A stretch of 32,637 nucleotides of DNA, from contig CANQJB010000012.1 of the NCBI GenBank assembly GCA_947624155.1, forward strand, positions 1-32,637, written 5' to 3'. Positions 8,459 through 15,794 of this stretch are shown in pieces. The notes beneath the pieces were generated by a model. That model did not search any database and was not told the DNA's origin. It saw only the letters and a program-made list of their open reading frames with translations. The stretch's first letter is position 1, and every line of letters begins with the position of its first letter. Made by a program: the position numbers and the translations under genes. This DNA comes from an uncultured Clostridia bacterium. GTDB lineage: Bacteria > Bacillota > Clostridia > Oscillospirales > Ruminococcaceae.

Positions 8459-9994
8459 TTGAAGAAGGTAGTTACCATGAAGCGGGTAATACTCGTTATG
8501 AGCCTGGTTTTGATCTATTCCTGCGCGTTTATGTTCGTCAAGGTTTATGCTGAAAAATCCATTATTTCGGGCGACATTCCGGTCGAAGAGCCGCCGCCGG
8601 CGGAGATCAGAGCGGCTGTCACCAAGCCCGCAGAAACCGAAGCGGCTGAGTCAGATGAGCTTTCGACAGAGCCGATGGTCACTCAGGCGCCACAGTCTGA
8701 AACAGATCTTGTTTCCGAGCCGGTCGAATATATCGTCAACAAGCCTTTTGCCGCGGCTTATCCGATGCTGATGGCGAAAGCGACGTCGGTTCCGGACACT
8801 ATTGAGGCGGCGTCTACCCCCGCGCCGACGGTTACAACCACAGCTCCGACGACAACCGAGGCGCCGACTACTACCTCAGAAACGACCGCAGCGACTACCG
8901 CCCCGACAACGACTCCCCCGCCTACTACTACGACCGACCCTGTAACCGAGCCGGAAGAGGAACAGCTCGACGACTTTGAGGACGAAACGGTCGACGACCC
9001 GGAATTTGCCGACGACGAAGAGGACGAGCAGGCGGAGATCGTCGAGGTTCCGCCCGAAGCCGATGACTTCGGCTATACCGAGCTTTCACCCGATGAGCTA
9101 AAAGAGCTTCTCGAAAGGCTCGGAGTCGGCAGCGGCTCATCGGATATACCCGCTCCTGTCAATCCGGGCGATTTTCTTGTCTCCGGCAACAGCTATAAGA
9201 ATCAGACCCTTACCTTCTATGATACGAGCAAAAAGCAGATGAGAACCGGCAACGCCTTCGACATAGTTTGTGAGATCACAAACTACGAAGTCGGAGACAC
9301 TATGGAGCCGGAGGCTATCAAGGCTCAGGCAGTCGCCGTATATACCTATCTCAAATATTACGAGCAGAAGGGCGAATATGCCGAGATCGGCTCGAAGTCT
9401 GACGTTTCACAGACAATTATCGACTGCGTCGAAGCAGTCGACGGCCTAGCAATCTATTACGACGGAAAATATATAATGTCGGCGTTCTCTGCCTCGACCG
9501 GCGGATTCAGCGCGGCGAGCAAGAATGTCTGGGGCGGCGATCTGCCATATCTCCAGTCGGTTCAGAACGACTTCGACTATCTCGACACCAAGAATTACGG
9601 CAAGGTCACAACCTATACCGTCGACGAGATCAGAGAGAAGATCGAATCAAAGACCGATATCAGACTTTCAAACAATTACAGCGAGTGGATCAGAATTCTG
9701 ACCACCAACGACAATATCTACGCAGGTCAGCTCTCGATCGACGGCCACACCACGGCATATATCAGAGGCACGGAGCGCACTATCACCGGACATATATTCA
9801 GAACCTATGTTTTAAGCATTCGCTCCACCGCCTTTAACGTCAGTTATTCCGACGGAATCTTTACCTTTGTCACCTACGGCTACGGTCACGGAGTCGGAAT
9901 GTCGCAGGTCGGCGCGAACCTCTATGCAAAATACGGGGGCTATACCTTCGACCAGATCCTCCACCACTATTATACAGGTGTGACGATTCAATGA
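8459..9994 (+). CDS. SpoIID/LytB-domain protein, probable lytic transglycosylase
   Basis: A 511-residue exported protein. A signal anchor (~8-30) is followed by a long disordered region with a Thr/Pro block (~120-163) and an acidic block (~165-205). The SpoIID domain starts near 238. Seen: EAIKAQAVA with the likely catalytic Glu285, STGGFSAASKNVWGG (346-360), and GYGHGVGMSQVGA (474-486) with zinc-binding-type His. SpoIID of Bacillus cuts denuded glycan strands during engulfment. This copy is much longer at the N-terminus than sporulation SpoIID and sits with sortases rather than with spoIIQ or mur genes, so a vegetative or septal role is possible. The TTG at 8459 follows AAAGGA by 9 bases; the ATG at 8477, after GAAGG, is an equally acceptable start and would remove six residues. 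Confidence 0.88.
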   Translation: MKKVVTMKRVILVMSLVLIYSCAFMFVKVYAEKSIISGDIPVEEPPPAEIRAAVTKPAETEAAESDELSTEPMVTQAPQSETDLVSEPVEYIVNKPFAAAYPMLMAKATSVPDTIEAASTPAPTVTTTAPTTTEAPTTTSETTAATTAPTTTPPPTTTTDPVTEPEEEQLDDFEDETVDDPEFADDEEDEQAEIVEVPPEADDFGYTELSPDELKELLERLGVGSGSSDIPAPVNPGDFLVSGNSYKNQTLTFYDTSKKQMRTGNAFDIVCEITNYEVGDTMEPEAIKAQAVAVYTYLKYYEQKGEYAEIGSKSDVSQTIIDCVEAVDGLAIYYDGKYIMSAFSASTGGFSAASKNVWGGDLPYLQSVQNDFDYLDTKNYGKVTTYTVDEIREKIESKTDIRLSNNYSEWIRILTTNDNIYAGQLSIDGHTTAYIRGTERTITGHIFRTYVLSIRSTAFNVSYSDGIFTFVTYGYGHGVGMSQVGANLYAKYGGYTFDQILHHYYTGVTIQ

Positions 9995-10917
9995 GCACAA
10001 GAATTTTAGCGATAGCTCTGGCCGCCGTTCTGCTGCTGAACCTCTGCTCCTGCGGGAGTATTCCCGATTCAAAGCCGGAGACGACTGACACGGCGGCAGT
10101 TGCAACGTCAGAAGACGATACCAAGCAGACTGCCTCCCAAACTTCTTTAGTCAGCGAGGAAACGCCCGAGCCGGCCGAAGAGGTCGATATTCAGAAGATC
10201 GCGGAGGCTTATCACAGCGGCGTAAGCGATGATCTGAACGAAAAGGAAGCTGCTGTTCTCGAAGCAGTGACCAAAGCAGTCAGCGAGTTTTATTCCGAGA
10301 AAATGTCAGAGGAAGAAACGGTTATCGCGGCTCACGACTGGCTGACCACACACACGACCTACGATGAGGACATGATGCTGGCGATTCCGAAGCAGTCGCC
10401 CGACTCGGATAACCCTTATGGCGCTCTTATCAAAAATTGCGCTATTTGCAGAGGATATACCGCCTCGTTTCAGCTTCTTATGGACATTCTCGGAATAGAG
10501 ACAATAACCGTCTCGGGCGAGGCTGACGACGAGGAACACGCCTGGAATATGGTGCATATCGACGGAAACTGGTATCATGTCGACACGACATGGGACGATT
10601 TTGTCCCCGACGAGGAGAACCGCCCGCCGTTTCACCTCTACTGTTTGGTGCCTGACTATGTGATGGAAGTCCACCATGTCTGGGACCGCGACAGCTCCCC
10701 TGCCGCAGATTCGGAGGACAAGATCTATTACATGACCCACGGCCTCTTTGCGGAATCGACCAAGGACAGCATGGAATACCTAGACAACGCCTTTGAAGCG
10801 GGCTTAAAGCACTGTGAAATAATGTCGGCTGACGACAGCGCGCTCTGCTTTTTGCACACTCAGTCCTACTGGGTCAGCGACATGGGCAGATATGTCGTTA
10901 CCGTATATTGGTTTTAA
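9991..10917 (+). CDS. Transglutaminase-like lipoprotein
   Basis: A 308-residue protein whose N-terminus ends in a lipobox (LCSC, Cys21), predicting a lipid-anchored exported protein. A Thr/Ser/Glu-rich linker (~25-65) leads to a transglutaminase-like papain-fold domain. The triad is visible as Cys153 (AICRGYT), His183 (EEHAWNM) and Asp198 (WYHVDTTW). Family members can be proteases or crosslinking enzymes, so the chemistry is open. Its start overlaps the SpoIID-like stop as ATGA, a sign of translational coupling. The shared anchor-linker-enzyme layout of this protein and its three upstream neighbours suggests that they work together outside the membrane. The ~70 residues after the catalytic domain, including VVTVYWF at the end, are unassigned. 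Confidence 0.87.
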   Translation: MSTRILAIALAAVLLLNLCSCGSIPDSKPETTDTAAVATSEDDTKQTASQTSLVSEETPEPAEEVDIQKIAEAYHSGVSDDLNEKEAAVLEAVTKAVSEFYSEKMSEEETVIAAHDWLTTHTTYDEDMMLAIPKQSPDSDNPYGALIKNCAICRGYTASFQLLMDILGIETITVSGEADDEEHAWNMVHIDGNWYHVDTTWDDFVPDEENRPPFHLYCLVPDYVMEVHHVWDRDSSPAADSEDKIYYMTHGLFAESTKDSMEYLDNAFEAGLKHCEIMSADDSALCFLHTQSYWVSDMGRYVVTVYWF

Positions 10918-10924
10918 AAACTAA

Positions 10925-10945
10925 GCCCGCGCTTATTACGCGGGC
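10925..10945 (+). terminator. GC-rich hairpin after the transglutaminase gene
   Basis: A perfect 7-bp stem, GCCCGCG / CGCGGGC, with a 7-base loop, 7 bases after the stop. The plus-strand tail (AAGCTGATTTTG) has no clean T-run, so it may attenuate rather than stop transcription into the next gene, for which I find no separate promoter. Confidence 0.5.
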
Positions 10946-10969
10946 AAGCTGATTTTGAGGTGATATTTG

Positions 10970-11701
10970 ATGAAAGCGGCGCTAATAACCGGCGCTTCGA
11001 GAGGAATAGGCGCGGCCGCCGCAGAGCTTATCGCCGGGGCGGGATATGCGGTCGCGATAAACTACCGAGAAAATGAAACCGCAGCTAAAGAGGTCGCCGA
11101 GAAGATAACGGACTTTGGCGGAACGGCGATAACCGTGCGGGGAGATATATCTTCACCAGAAGAGGTCAGTCGAATTTTTGAGAAGATCAAAGACGAATTC
11201 GGCGGGCTGGAGCTGCTTGTAAACAACGCGGGAATCAGCTATATCGGGCTTTTGCAGGATATGACCGACAGCGATATCGAGCGGCTCATAAAAACCGATC
11301 TGATGGGCGCGATCCTCTGTTCACGGGAGGCGGCGAAGCTGATGATAGCCAAAAAGCGCGGTTCGATCATCAATATCGCGTCGATGTGGGGCGAGGTCGG
11401 AGCTTCCTGCGAGGCGGTTTATTCGGCCTGCAAGGCGGGGATAATCGGATTCACAAAGGCGCTTGCCAAAGAGCTCGGCCCGAGCGGAATAAGGGTCAAC
11501 TGCGTTTCTCCCGGAGTTATCAGAACCGATATGAACAGCGGGCTGAATCGTGAAACGCTCAGAGAGCTCACGGAGGACACTCCCCTCCTTCGGCTCGGCG
11601 AGCCGGAAGACGTTGCAAAGGCGATCGCGTTTTTAGCGAGCGATGAGTCGGATTTTATTACAGGACAGGTTCTGCCGGTAAACGGCGGAATTACCGTCTA
11701 G
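10970..11701 (+). CDS. ymfI: Short-chain dehydrogenase, probable EF-P 5-aminopentanone reductase (YmfI-like)
   Basis: A 243-residue classical SDR with the cofactor motif TGASRGIG (7-14), NNAG (85-88), and catalytic Ser138, Tyr151 and Lys155 (YSACK). The usual tetrad Asn region reads KTDLMG, with Asp110 where Asn is normal. The stretch INIASMWGEVGASCEAVYSACKAG and the end FITGQVLPVNGG match what I remember of the Firmicutes reductases that turn 5-aminopentanone on Lys of elongation factor P into aminopentanol; generic FabG-type reductases lack the SMWG segment. The presence of ymfF and ymfH elsewhere in the window supports this. No fatty-acid synthesis genes other than acpS are near. ATG at 10970 follows GAGGTGA; a TTG three bases earlier is less likely. 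Confidence 0.75.
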   Translation: MKAALITGASRGIGAAAAELIAGAGYAVAINYRENETAAKEVAEKITDFGGTAITVRGDISSPEEVSRIFEKIKDEFGGLELLVNNAGISYIGLLQDMTDSDIERLIKTDLMGAILCSREAAKLMIAKKRGSIINIASMWGEVGASCEAVYSACKAGIIGFTKALAKELGPSGIRVNCVSPGVIRTDMNSGLNRETLRELTEDTPLLRLGEPEDVAKAIAFLASDESDFITGQVLPVNGGITV

Positions 11702-11717
11702 GAAAGGATGCGTTTAA

Positions 11718-12209
11718 ATGGAAGGAATCAGAGAACAGCTTGTCAAGCGGCCGAGGGGCAGAAGAGAAAAGACTAACAGCTTCTTGGTTCTGCTCGCGGC
11801 GGTAATTTTGGCGTCGCTCGGCTTTTCGGTAGTATATGTCTTCAGCGGCGGAATGCTCCTCGTTGTCGCGATAATTCTCGCCGGACTTATACTCTGGGGC
11901 GGCTGGTGGCTGACCGGAATGTTCAACGTCGAATATGAGTATATCGTCGTCGGCGGAGAGATTCAGATCGACAAGATCACCAACAAGCGCTCGCGCAAGA
12001 CACTTTGCTCGATGAAACTCCGCTCTGCCGAGGCGTTTTATAAAGAGGAGAAGCAGATCTCCGGCGCGACCGAGATCAACGCCTGCGGCGAGGGCGACAG
12101 ATACACGATCGAATACACCGACAGCTCAAACGGCAAATCGGTAATCATCTTCACACCCGACGAGCACACGCTCGAGCTGATAAAACCTTATCTTCCGAGG
12201 GCAATATGA
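11718..12209 (+). CDS. Small two-span membrane protein (DUF6106-like)
   Basis: A 163-residue protein. A basic N-terminal stretch (EQLVKRPRGRREK) precedes two hydrophobic spans (~22-42 and ~45-66) forming a hairpin. A ~95-residue polar domain rich in beta-type sequence (VEYEYIVVGGEIQIDKI) follows. The pattern agrees with my memory of the DUF6106 family of Clostridia, but I cannot confirm it. AAAGGA lies before the ATG, 16 bases after the SDR. Its stop overlaps the acpS start (ATGA), so it is translated with acpS. It could be a membrane-associated helper of this operon; no function is known to me. Confidence 0.75.
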   Translation: MEGIREQLVKRPRGRREKTNSFLVLLAAVILASLGFSVVYVFSGGMLLVVAIILAGLILWGGWWLTGMFNVEYEYIVVGGEIQIDKITNKRSRKTLCSMKLRSAEAFYKEEKQISGATEINACGEGDRYTIEYTDSSNGKSVIIFTPDEHTLELIKPYLPRAI

Positions 12210-12556
12210 GAGTAGGAATTGACACAGTTGAAATAACAAGGATTCAGAAAAGCCTTGAAATACCGGGCTTCCGTGAGAGAGCGTTCACCGCCGAGGAGAT
12301 AGAAATGCTCTCTAAGCGCGGCAACCCAGCGCAGTCTTATGCCGCAAATTTCGCCGCAAAAGAGGCATTTTCAAAAGCTCTCGGCACAGGCTTTGTCGGA
12401 ATTTCGCTTAGAGAGATTTCGGTTTTAAGGGATTCAAAGGGCGCACCATATTTTAAACTCGCAGGAAAAACGGCCGAGACTGCAAAGGATTATAGCTTTA
12501 CAGTCAGTCTCACCCACACCCGCCTCGACGCGAGCGCGGTCGTTATCGCATATTAA
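12206..12556 (+). CDS. acpS: Holo-[acyl-carrier-protein] synthase
   Basis: A 116-residue AcpS-type phosphopantetheinyl transferase that moves the 4'-phosphopantetheine arm from coenzyme A to apo-acyl carrier protein. The Mg ligands are visible: Asp6 in VGIDTVEI and Glu53 in AAKEAFSKALGTG; the C-terminal SLTHTRLDASAVVIA is also conserved. The length is normal for the trimeric AcpS type. The start overlaps the preceding stop by 4 bases. The next gene is nnrD, a common arrangement in Firmicutes. Confidence 0.93.
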   Translation: MRVGIDTVEITRIQKSLEIPGFRERAFTAEEIEMLSKRGNPAQSYAANFAAKEAFSKALGTGFVGISLREISVLRDSKGAPYFKLAGKTAETAKDYSFTVSLTHTRLDASAVVIAY

Positions 12557-12560
12557 AGCC

Positions 12561-13535
12561 ATGACTAAGACTATAACATACTGCGACTATAAAAAAGCGG
12601 AAAAAGCCGCGTCAGAGCTTGATTTACATATTTCAAAGGCGGTCAGGCGCTATTGCCGGCAAAGCGGTGAAATTGAGCTCCTCAATGCCCGTAAAGTAAT
12701 AAAGCTTGTCAAGCCTCGGCCCGAAAATTCTCACAAGGGCAGCTTTGGCAGGCTTGTTATGATTGCCGGTTCTGACAGATATCCCGGCGCCGCTCAGATC
12801 GCCGCGCTCGCGGCTCTGCGCTCGGGAGTGGGGCTGATAAGCGTCGCGACAACGCGGCTCGCCGCTCAGGCGCTTTCGGTCTCGGCAAAGGAGGCTACGC
12901 TTCTTCCCCTGCCTTCCGGGAGTGAAGGATTTTTATGTCCTGACAGCACCTCACTGAACGAACTTACTGAATTGATTTCAAAGGCCGACGCTCTTCTGAT
13001 CGGGCCGGGGCTGGGAACTGCGGATTCCTGTCTCAAAATTCTAGAAGCCGCGCTCGAAACTGCAAATTGTCCGATAATATTGGACGCGGACGGAATAAAT
13101 CTTGTCTCAGGCCGCATAGAATTGCTCAGGAAGGCAAAGACGGACCTGATTCTGACTCCTCACCCCGCCGAGCTTGCGCGGCTTTGCGGCGCTCCCCTCG
13201 CCGACGTTATCGCCGACAGGCTGAGCTGCGCGAAGAAAATTTCTGATGAGCTCGACTGCACCGTCATCGCGAAATCCGCCGGAACATTTATTGTCGGCGG
13301 CGGGCGCTGTTACCTCTCGGTCAGAGGCAACAACGGGCTCGCAAAGGGCGGCAGCGGCGATCTTCTAGCCGGGCTGATCTCCTCATTCGCGGCGCAGGGG
13401 CATGACCCGATTTTGGCGTCAAAGCTCGGCGTCTGCGTTCAGGGGCTCGCCTGCGAACGTGTTTCGGCGATGCTCGGGCGGAGAGGTATGCTCGCGAGCG
13501 ACATTATCAGCTGTCTGCCGATGCTTTTCAAGTAA
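12561..13535 (+). CDS. nnrD: ADP/ATP-dependent NAD(P)HX dehydratase
   Basis: A 324-residue ribokinase-fold enzyme that repairs hydrated NAD(P)H (NADHX/NADPHX). Seen: HKGSFGR (58-64), GPGLG (148-152), DADG (175-178), TPHPAE (199-204) and the nucleotide loop GNNGLAKGGSGDLLAG (256-271). It lacks the N-terminal epimerase domain (NnrE) found in fused bacterial versions; instead about 45 N-terminal residues of no recognised type precede the dehydratase. No clear ribosome site precedes the ATG at 12561, 4 bases after acpS, so translation is probably coupled. The epimerase must be elsewhere if the repair pathway is complete. Confidence 0.9.
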   Translation: MTKTITYCDYKKAEKAASELDLHISKAVRRYCRQSGEIELLNARKVIKLVKPRPENSHKGSFGRLVMIAGSDRYPGAAQIAALAALRSGVGLISVATTRLAAQALSVSAKEATLLPLPSGSEGFLCPDSTSLNELTELISKADALLIGPGLGTADSCLKILEAALETANCPIILDADGINLVSGRIELLRKAKTDLILTPHPAELARLCGAPLADVIADRLSCAKKISDELDCTVIAKSAGTFIVGGGRCYLSVRGNNGLAKGGSGDLLAGLISSFAAQGHDPILASKLGVCVQGLACERVSAMLGRRGMLASDIISCLPMLFK

Positions 13536-13555
13536 AATTGAAAGGCTGATTTGAT

Positions 13556-14065
13556 TTGAAAAAAATACTGGCAATTGTCATCTGTCTGGTGATGCTTACC
13601 GCCTGCGCGGGCAGCCCGGTTTCGAGCCTGACTCTGCCGCCATGCTTTGCCGCGAACACCGACGTTGCGGCGGGAGATACCGTTTACAGTATGTATCTGA
13701 GCCGCTTTGCCGACGGCTATTGGCAGGTCGAGCTGACCGCGCCGGCCGCTGTAAAGGGACTGATATTTACGGTCAGCGGTGAGAACACCGACGTCTCCTT
13801 TGACGGGCTTAAATTCACATTTGACACCGCGAGATTTCCGGTCGGCTCGGTGGTTTCCGCCGCGATCGACGCGCTCGACAGGCTCTACGCCTCCCCGCTC
13901 GAGGTCGTTGTCGGCGAGGAGCAGAATATCGCGACGGGAACGGTCGGTGAATCGGGCTATACCCTGACACTCAGCAAAACGAACCTGCCGCAGAAGCTTG
14001 AACTTCCCGACAGCGGGATTACCCTTACCTTCAACACCTTTGACGTGATCGAGGTAACGGAATGA
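13556..14065 (+). CDS. Predicted lipoprotein, unknown function
   Basis: A 169-residue protein. The TTG start at 13556 follows AAAGG by 10 bases. The N-terminus KKILAIVICLVMLTAC is a lipoprotein signal with the lipobox LTAC (Cys17). The mature part alternates short beta-type stretches (YWQVELTAPAAVKGLIFTVSG, GLKFTFD, GITLTFNTFDVIEV), a pattern reminiscent of LolA-like lipoprotein folds, but this is only an impression. It is the last gene before the terminator, 20 bases after nnrD, and ends the operon that began with the SDR. Confidence 0.75.
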   Translation: MKKILAIVICLVMLTACAGSPVSSLTLPPCFAANTDVAAGDTVYSMYLSRFADGYWQVELTAPAAVKGLIFTVSGENTDVSFDGLKFTFDTARFPVGSVVSAAIDALDRLYASPLEVVVGEEQNIATGTVGESGYTLTLSKTNLPQKLELPDSGITLTFNTFDVIEVTE

Positions 14066-14071
14066 CAGCAC

Positions 14072-14104
14072 AAAAGCAGCCTTGAAACTCACAAGGCTGC
14101 TTTT
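14072..14104. terminator. Strong bidirectional terminator
   Basis: A perfect 13-bp stem (AAAAGCAGCCTTG / CAAGGCTGCTTTT) with a 7-base loop. The A-run on one arm and T-run on the other make it work in both directions. It separates the convergent lipoprotein and cardiolipin synthase genes. Confidence 0.95.
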
Positions 14105-14128
14105 CATTTATACAGAGATTTGCGTCGT

Positions 14129-15637
14129 TCAGCAAAGAGGTGCGAAGATTCTAAGAACGCCGTCGACAAGCCACTTTACAAAGCCGTTTCCGATGCTGTC
14201 AACTGTGCGTTCGACGCTCTTTTCCTGAGTCGCCAAAAAATCGGATTTAAGACTGTCGAGCAAAGAGGCGCGGTAGAAGAGGGAGTTGTTTTCAAAGTGG
14301 AGGAACAGGCTGCGGTAGTCGAGGTTGACGGTGCCGACGGTGCCGACAACGCCGTCGATTACGCAAGCCTTAGCGTGGACAAAGCCTGGGGTATATTCAT
14401 AGATTTTGACGCCCGCCTCGAGGAGAACGCGGTAGAAGCTGCGGGACATTCTGTAAACAAGCTTTTTGTCCGGAACGCCGGGCATGATGATCCTGACGTC
14501 GACTCCCCTTCTTGCGGCGCGGACAAAGGCGTCGAGAAGCGCGTTTCCGGGCATCAGATAGGGTGTAAAGAACCAGGCGGATTCTTTGGCCTGCGACAGA
14601 AGATCGACATAAAGCTCGTTGGAGACGGCGTCGGGGCGGAGCGGAGAGTCGTAGTAGCTGAGAATCAGGCCGTCGGAGGAGGACTTGTCCGGAGCGGGAA
14701 GAGAGGTCAGATATTCATCAGGGATATGCTCTCCGGCAAAAGCGTTCCAGAACTGTGCGAACATTCTGACATAGTTTCCGACCGACTCGCCGGTCAGCCT
14801 GAACCCGATATCCTTCCAGTGGCCGTGCTTTTCAATGTGATTGATATATTCGTCGGCGAGGTTGACTCCTCCGCTGTAAGCGACCCTGCCGTCGATTATA
14901 AGCATTTTGCGGTGATCGCGGCAGTTGAGGGTGCCTTTTATGACGATGAGCGGATTGAACGAAACGCAGCGTATTCCCTTCTTTTTGAGGGCTTCGGCGT
15001 CTCTGCGGGTATAGGTCGAGATGCTGCCGAGGTCGTCATACATCACTCTGACGTCGACGCCGTTTGCCGCCCTTTCGGCGAGAATGTCGACCATCGAATC
15101 CCACATCAGGCCGTTTTCAATGATAAAGTATTCGACGAAGATGAAGCGCTCCGCCTTTTTCATATCTTCAAGCATATCGGGGAACATCTCATCGCCGAGA
15201 GGATAGTATTTCGCGGTGCGGTTTTCAAAGGGCAGGAAACCGGTCTTGTTTTCGACCCATTTAAAGGTCTGAGCAAGGCGTATGTTTTCGGAGGAAAGCT
15301 TTTCATAAGCGGCGGAGGAATCGCCTTTATCATCGGGCAGAGGAGACTTGTCGAGCCGCTTTTTCAGCGGCTTGGTGGTTCGCTTATTGCCGAAAAGAAG
15401 ATATAATAACGCGCCGGGTAGAGGGAAGGTCAGAATCACAAGGAGCCAGAGGATCTTATATGTGCTCTCGTCCTGTTTGGTGATGATATACAGAACAAAA
15501 ATCAGCGCGAGAACCGAGAGAGCGGCGTTAATTATTGCTGCCCATGGGGCGAGCCACGCAAAGAGAATATAAAGCCAGAGGCATTGCAAAAGCACTGCCG
15601 GCAGGATTGAAAAAACACGACTCAGAATTTTGTTCAT
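14129..15637 (-). CDS. cls: Cardiolipin synthase, phospholipase D family
   Basis: A 502-residue membrane enzyme that condenses two phosphatidylglycerols into cardiolipin and glycerol. Two to three hydrophobic spans occupy the first ~85 residues, the last reading PLPGALLYLLFG as in the family. Two HKD motifs follow: His242-Lys244-Asp249 (DHRKMLIIDG, then GGVNLADEY) and His421-Lys423-Asp428 (VHAKACVIDG, then TVNLDYRS). The length is standard. GGAGG precedes the ATG by 7 bases. It is a single-gene unit with its own consensus promoter and a shared terminator at its 3' end. Confidence 0.95.
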   Translation of the reverse strand: MNKILSRVFSILPAVLLQCLWLYILFAWLAPWAAIINAALSVLALIFVLYIITKQDESTYKILWLLVILTFPLPGALLYLLFGNKRTTKPLKKRLDKSPLPDDKGDSSAAYEKLSSENIRLAQTFKWVENKTGFLPFENRTAKYYPLGDEMFPDMLEDMKKAERFIFVEYFIIENGLMWDSMVDILAERAANGVDVRVMYDDLGSISTYTRRDAEALKKKGIRCVSFNPLIVIKGTLNCRDHRKMLIIDGRVAYSGGVNLADEYINHIEKHGHWKDIGFRLTGESVGNYVRMFAQFWNAFAGEHIPDEYLTSLPAPDKSSSDGLILSYYDSPLRPDAVSNELYVDLLSQAKESAWFFTPYLMPGNALLDAFVRAARRGVDVRIIMPGVPDKKLVYRMSRSFYRVLLEAGVKIYEYTPGFVHAKACVIDGVVGTVGTVNLDYRSLFLHFENNSLFYRASLLDSLKSDFLATQEKSVERTVDSIGNGFVKWLVDGVLRIFAPLC

Positions 15638-15694
15638 AGATTTTCCTCCGTTGCGAATAAGGTTTAACTGCCGTTTAAAGCGGCGGACATATAT

Positions 15695-15722
15695 ATTATA
15701 GCACTTAATTTTACAATGTCAA
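15695..15722 (-). promoter_or_regulatory. Promoter of cls
   Basis: On the minus strand TTGACA, 16 bases, TATAAT: both boxes are perfect consensus. The leader to the ATG at 15637 is about 50 bases and contains a small GCCG/CGGC hairpin. Confidence 0.85.
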
Positions 15723-15745
15723 TAGTTCCGAGAGGAGAGCCGCTC

Positions 15746-15780
15746 AATAAAAACCCGCGCCGGCAAAAGCTCAGCGCGGG
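15746..15780 (-). terminator. Intrinsic terminator of pnp
   Basis: On the minus strand CCCGCGC, a 13-base loop, GCGCGGG, then TTTTTATTG. It lies 15 bases after the pnp stop. Confidence 0.92.
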
Positions 15781-15794
15781 TGAGATTTTAATTT

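Noticed and set aside
14120..15406. 428-residue open frame on the plus strand
   Set aside because: Antisense to cls, which has both HKD motifs; the composition is that of a codon-bias shadow and there is no ribosome site or known motif.
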